A program made the translations under genes and the position numbers. From Ursus arctos (taxonomy: Eukaryota; Chordata; Mammalia; Carnivora; Ursidae): a stretch of DNA of 64,000 nt. Position 1 is the first letter of the stretch. Each line of letters begins with the position of its first letter. Below are positions 59,325 through 64,000 of the stretch, in pieces. The notes beneath the pieces are model-generated. The model was not told the origin of the DNA. It did not search any database and worked only from the letters and a program-made list of their open reading frames with translations. The stretch covers positions 1 to 64,000 of the forward strand of contig NW_026622813.1 of the NCBI RefSeq assembly GCF_023065955.2. The letters are read 5' to 3'.

Positions 59325-62300
59325 TTATGTTCCATAGATGAGAGAAATCATATGATAGTTGTCTTTCTCTGCTTGACTTATTTCAGTTAGCATTATCTCC
59401 TCCAGTGCCGTCCATGTTGTAGCAAATGTTGAGAACTCGTTCTTTCTGATAGCTGAGTAATATTCCATTGTATATATGGACCACAACTTCTTAATCCAGT
59501 CATCTGTTGAAGGGCATCTCGGCTCCTTCCATGATTTAGCTATTGAGTACATTGCTGCTATGAACATTGGGGTGCATATGGCGCTTCTCTTCACTACGTC
59601 TGTATCTTTGGGGTAAACACCCAGTAGTGCAATGGCTGGATCATAGGGTAGCTCAATTTTTAACTTTTTAAGGGACCTCCACACTGTTTTCCAGAGTGGC
59701 TGTACCAACTTGCATTCCCACCAACAATGTAGGAGGGATCCCCTTTCTCCACATCCTCTCCAACAATTGTTGTTTCTTGCCTTGTCTATTTTTGCCATTC
59801 TAACTGGCATAAGGTGGTATCTCAGTGTGGTTTTGATTTGAATTTCCTTGATGGCTAATGATTTTGAACATTTTTTCATGTGTCTGTTAGCCATTTGTAT
59901 ATCTTCATTGGAAAAGTGTCTGTTCATAACTTCTGCCCATTTTTTGATTTGTTTATTTGTTTCTCGTGTATTGAGTTTGAGAAGTTCTTTGTAGATCTTG
60001 GATACCAGTCCTTTATCTGTAGTGTCATTTGCAAATATCTTCTCCCATTCCGTGGGCTGCCTCTTAGTTTTTCTGACTGTTTCCTTGGCTGTGCAGAAAC
60101 TTTTAATCTTGATGAAGTCCCATAAATTCATTTTATCTTTTGTTTCTCCTGCCTTTGGGGATGTATCATGAAAAAGGTTGCTTTGGCTGATGTCATATAG
60201 GTTGCTGCCTATGTTCTCCTCTAGAATTTTGATGGATTCCTGTCTCACATCGAGGTCTTTCATCCATTTGGAGTTTATTTTTGTGTATGGTGTGAGAGAG
60301 TGGTCAAGTTTCATTCTTTTGCATGTAGCTGTCCAATTTTCCCAGCACCATTTATTGAAGAGACTGTCTTTTTTCTGCTGGATGTTTTTTCCTGCTTTAT
60401 CAAATATTAGTTGCCCAAAGAGCTGAGGGTCCATTTCTGGGCTCTCTATTCTGTTCCATTGGTCTATGTGTCTGTTTTTGTGCCAGTACCATGCTGTCTT
60501 TGTGATCACAGCTTTGTAGTACAGCTCGAAATCCGGCATTGTGATGCCCCCAGCTTTGTTTTTCCTTTTCAACAGTTCCTTGGAGATTTGGGGTCTTTTC
60601 TCGTTCCATACAAATTTAAGGACTATTTGTTCCAGTTCTTTGAAAAATGTCCTCGGTATTTTGATTGGGATAGCATTGAAAGTGTAGATTGCTCTGGGTA
60701 GCATGGACATTTTAACTATGTTAATTCTTCCGATCCATGAGCATGGAATATATTTCCATCTTTTTATGTCTTCCTCAATGTCTTTCAAGAGTGATTTATA
60801 GTTTCTAGAATATAGGTCCTTTACGTCTCTGGTTAAGTTAATTCCATGGTAACGTATGGTTTTTGGTGCTATTGTAAATGGGATGGATTCCCTAATTTCT
60901 CTTTCTTCATTCCCGTTATTCGTGTACAGAAATGCAACTGATTTCTGAGCATTGATTTTGTATCAGTAACCACGACGTTACTGAATTGCTCTATAACTTC
61001 TAATAGTTTGGGAGTGGCTTCTTTTGGGTTTTCCATATAGAGTATCATGTCATCTGTGAAGAGAGACATTTTGACTTCTTCTTTGCCAATTTGAATACCT
61101 TTTATTCCTTTTTGTTGTCTGATTGCTGTTGCAAGGACTTCTAGTACTATGTTGAATAATAGTGGCGAGAGTGGGCATCCTAGTCGTGTTCCTGATCTTA
61201 AGGGAAAGGCTTTCAGCTTTTCCCCATTGAGAATAATATTTGCAGTAGGCTTTTCATAGATGGCTTTTATGAGATTGAGAAATGTACCTTCTATTCCTAC
61301 ACTCTGAAGGGTTTTAATCAGGAAAGGATGCTGTATTTTGTCAAATGCTTTTTCGGCATCGATTGAGAGGATCATATGGTTCCTGAATCTTTTCTTGTTG
61401 ATATGATGTATCACGCTGATTGATTTGCGAATATTGAACCATGCTTGCATCCCAGGTATGAATCCCACTTGATCGTGGTGGATAATCCTTTTAATGAACT
61501 GTTGGATTCTATTAGCAAGTATCTTCTTGAGGATTTTGGCGTCCATATTCATTAGGGAAATTGGTCTGTAATTCTCCTTTTTTAGGGGGTCTTTGCCTGG
61601 TTTGGGGATCAAGGTAATATTGGCCTCATAGAATGAGTTTGGTAGCTTTCCTTCTGTTTCTATTTTTTGAAATAGCTTTAGGAGAATAGGTATTATTTCT
61701 TCTTTGAATGTTTGGTAGAATTCCCCAGGAAAACCGTCCGGGCCTGGAGTTTTGTTATTTGGAAGGTTGTTTATCACTGACTCAATTTCTTCATAATTAA
61801 TTGGCCTGTTTAAGAAATCAATTTCTTCCTGTTTCAATCTTGGTAGTTTATAGGTTTCCAGGAAGGATTCCATCTCTTCCAGATTGCTTAGTTTATTGGC
61901 ATATAGCTGTTGATAAAAATTTCTAATAATCCTTCCAATTTCAATGGTGTTCATCGTGACCTCTCCTTTTTCATTCATAATTTTAATAATCTGGGTCCTT
62001 TCTCTTTTCTTTTGGATAAGTCTTGCCAGTGGTCTGTCAATTTTATTGATTCTCTCCAAGAACCAGCTTCTAGTCCTGTTGATCTGCTCTACTGTACTTC
62101 TGGTTTCTGCTTGATTGATTTCAGCTCTAATTTTGGTCAACTGCTTCCTCGTGCATGGATTAGGCCTGTCCCTCTGTTGCTGTTCCAGCTTCTTGAGGTG
62201 AGAATATAAAAACTGCATTTTAGATTTTTCTATTCTTTTGAGTGAGGCTTGGATGGCTATGTATTTCCCCCTTAGGACCGCCTTTGCAGTATCCCATAGG

Positions 62301-63157
62301 TTTTGGACTGTTGTATTTTCATTCTCATTGGTCTCCATAAATTGTTTAATTTGATTTTTGATTTCCTGGTTTATCGAGTCATTCCTGAGCAGGATGGTTC
62401 TTAGTCTCCAAGTGATTGAGTTTCTTCCAAATTTTTCCTTGTGGTTGAGTTCCAATTTCAGAGCGTTGTGGTCTGAGAATATGCAGGGGATAATTTCAAT
62501 CTTTTGGTATCGGCTGAGACCTATTTTGTGTCCCAGAACATGGTCTATTCTTGAGAATGTTCCATGGGCATTAGAATAGAATGAGTATTCTTTGGTTCTG
62601 GGGTGTAGTGTTCTATATATATCTAAGAGGTCCAACTCGTCGAGTATGGCATTCAAAGCCTTTGATTCTTTGCTTAGTTTTTGCCAGGGTGTTCTGTCTA
62701 TTTCTGATAGTGGAGTGTTGAGGTCCCCTACTATTAATGTATTTTTATCTATATGTCTCTTTATTCTGGTTAAGAGTTGGCTTGTGTATCTTGCTGCTCC
62801 CCTGTTGGGGGCATATACATTTATAATTGTCATATCCACTTGTTGAATACTTCCTTTAAGAATAATATAGTGCCCTTCTGCGTCTCTAACTATAGTCTGT
62901 AGTTTAAAATCCAGTTTATCTGATATGAGAATTGCTACCCCAGCTTTCTTTTGAGGTCCATTTGCGTGAAAGATGGTACTCCATCCCCTTACTCTCAGTC
63001 TGAATGCATCTTTGGGTTTGAAATGAGTCTCTTGTAGACAGCAAATGGATGGGTCATTTCTTTTTATCCAATCTGCAACCCTGTGACGTTTTAAGGAAGA
63101 ATTTAAACCATTAATATTAAGACTGAGTACTGAGAGATATGCTTTTAATGGTGCCAT
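59325..63157 (-). pseudogene. L1 ORF2, almost intact, one frameshift
   Basis: ORF2p nicks target DNA and reverse-transcribes L1 RNA. ATG at 63157 opens [20 protein letters not shown]. Endonuclease residues visible: N in LNINGLN, E in CCLQETHF, D and H in [10 protein letters not shown]. The RT region has [50 protein letters not shown], and an active site FTDD (both aspartates kept; alanine of FADD is threonine). A frameshift near 60955-60975, just after the RT active site, sends the first frame to a stop at 60869. The correct frame is otherwise open from there to 59325 (487 codons shown from 60788), including the C-terminal Cys motif [18 protein letters not shown] and the end SLIYGT. Total about 1,275 codons, normal length. 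Confidence 0.93.
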
Positions 63158-63229
63158 GTTGTCAGTAAAGTCTTTGTTTGTATTGGCTGTGACTTTCTGC
63201 TTTGTATCACTCTTGGGGCCTTTTTACTT

Positions 63230-64000
63230 TTATAGAACCCCCCGTAATACCTCCTGTAGGGCTGGTTTCATGGTTATGAAATTGGTTAGTGACTGTCAAT
63301 TCTGAAATGTCTTTATTTCTCCATCAATTCTGAATGACAGCCTTGCTGGATAAAGGATCCTTGGCTGCATGTTTTTCTCTGAAAGAGCTTTAAAAATGCT
63401 CCCCCAACCCTTTCTCTCATTCCAGGTCTGTGTAGACAGGTCTGACGTAATTCTGATGCCTTTGCCTTGGTACATGAGAAATTTCTTTGCCCTGGCCGCT
63501 TTCAATACTGTATCCTTGGATCTAATATTTGCGAAATGCACTATGACGTGATGTGGCGTAGGTTTGTCGTGGTTGAGCCTGGGAGGGGTCCTCTCTGCCT
63601 CTTGGACACGAATGTTTGTTTTCCTTGCTAGTTTAGGGAAGTATTCCGCTACAATTTCTTCAAATATCTCTTCTAGACCTCTGTTTTTCTCCACCCCCTC
63701 GGGGATGCCGATGATTCTAACATTGGATCATTTCGTTGAGTCAGTAATCTCCCGTAGCCAATATTCGTGGGCGTGGATTTTTTTAAGACCATCTTCTATT
63801 TTCATTTTTTCCTCTATTAACCCATCCTCCAATTCACTACCCCTTTCCTCTGCTTCAGTGACCCTGGCCGTCAGAGGCTCTAGTTTTGCCTGCATTTGGC
63901 TCATAGAATTTTTAATTTCTGTCAAATTCGCTCTCATTTCCACCCTTAGGAATTCTATATTCTCAGTAACATTTTCCTTAATACTTTTTTCAAGTCTACT
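63230..64000 (-). pseudogene. L1 ORF1, partial in window, two nonsense codons
   Basis: Minus-strand ORF1 minus its N-terminus. The coiled-coil part reads MRANLTEIKNSMSQMQAKLE. A TGA at 63728-63730 replaces a cysteine codon (TGT in the sister L1 at 51585-51605). The RRM-like and C-terminal parts (RPRL..., KPTPHHVIVHFANI) follow, then a second TGA at about 63293-63298 after IDGEIKTFQN. The natural stop is at 63230-63232. With two premature stops this copy cannot make full ORF1p. Confidence 0.9.

Larger units (their letters stand above)
59039..64000 (-). mobile_element. Young L1 on the minus strand, nearly complete, running off the right edge
   Basis: Poly-T at 59039-59048 is the reversed poly-A tail; 3'UTR to 59324; ORF2 59325-63157; ORF1 from its stop at 63230-63232 to beyond the window. 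The 5'UTR and the start of ORF1 are not in view. The 3'UTR is the same young type as at 3462-4105. It is the least damaged L1 here. Confidence 0.95.

Noticed and set aside
1..64000. CRISPR arrays, operons, phage or bacterial defence systems
   Set aside because: No regularly spaced repeats or compact same-strand gene runs; every sign points to vertebrate nuclear DNA.

Overview
The window is vertebrate nuclear DNA, most likely from a caniform carnivore. It is AT-rich and intergenic in character, with no operons. It holds several tRNA-derived carnivore SINEs (Can-SINE/SINEC type: GCCTGGGTGGCTC-like head, CT-rich tail, AATAAATAAATAAAATCTT end) and L1 elements with carnivore-type 3' tails. The youngest SINE and L1 tails look to me like bear or pinniped rather than dog or cat, but I cannot fix the species from the sequence.

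There is one apparently intact gene, an olfactory receptor of the OR4F5/OR4F4/OR4F17 clade (main exon 38716-39687). Nearly all of its protein is in one exon. A tiny upstream coding exon (ATG-AAG-GAG, 35647-35655) with a splice donor matches the gene structure I know for human OR4F5 and gives a predicted 326-residue receptor. Two other OR4-family genes on the same strand (13680-14590 and 32633-33502) are pseudogenes with frameshifts and deletions. The window is therefore a small OR4 cluster with one survivor.

The rest is mostly layered transposable elements. Region 1-5262 is an old L1 on the minus strand with a young L1 3' end nested in it. Region 5.3-13 kb holds an MLT1 LTR, the first copy of a duplicated block, several MIR/L2 relics, a very short L1 tail and a SINE. 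Region 13.7-23 kb holds the first OR pseudogene, a 0.95 kb L1, an ERVL relic, old L1 pieces, SINEs and a polypurine tract. Region 23-32 kb is sparse, with a long L2 relic carrying a SINE. Region 32.6-39.7 kb is the OR4 core. Region 41-49.3 kb holds an old L1 5' half, a second ERVL relic, an L1/MLT1/SINE three-layer nest and an L1 with a CA microsatellite. Region 49.3-59.04 kb is the second copy of the duplicated block, split by about 8 kb of nested L1: a twin-primed L1, a full-length L1 inside it, and a SINE inside that. Region 59.04-64 kb is a young minus-strand L1 whose ORF2 is open except for one frameshift; it runs off the window.

I found no CRISPR array, prokaryotic defence system or unknown multi-gene system. 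What stands out is the two-exon OR4F gene, the interrupted segmental duplication and the clearly readable order of nested insertions. Repeat family names come from memory of consensus features, not from a database search, and boundaries of old repeats are approximate to tens of bases.
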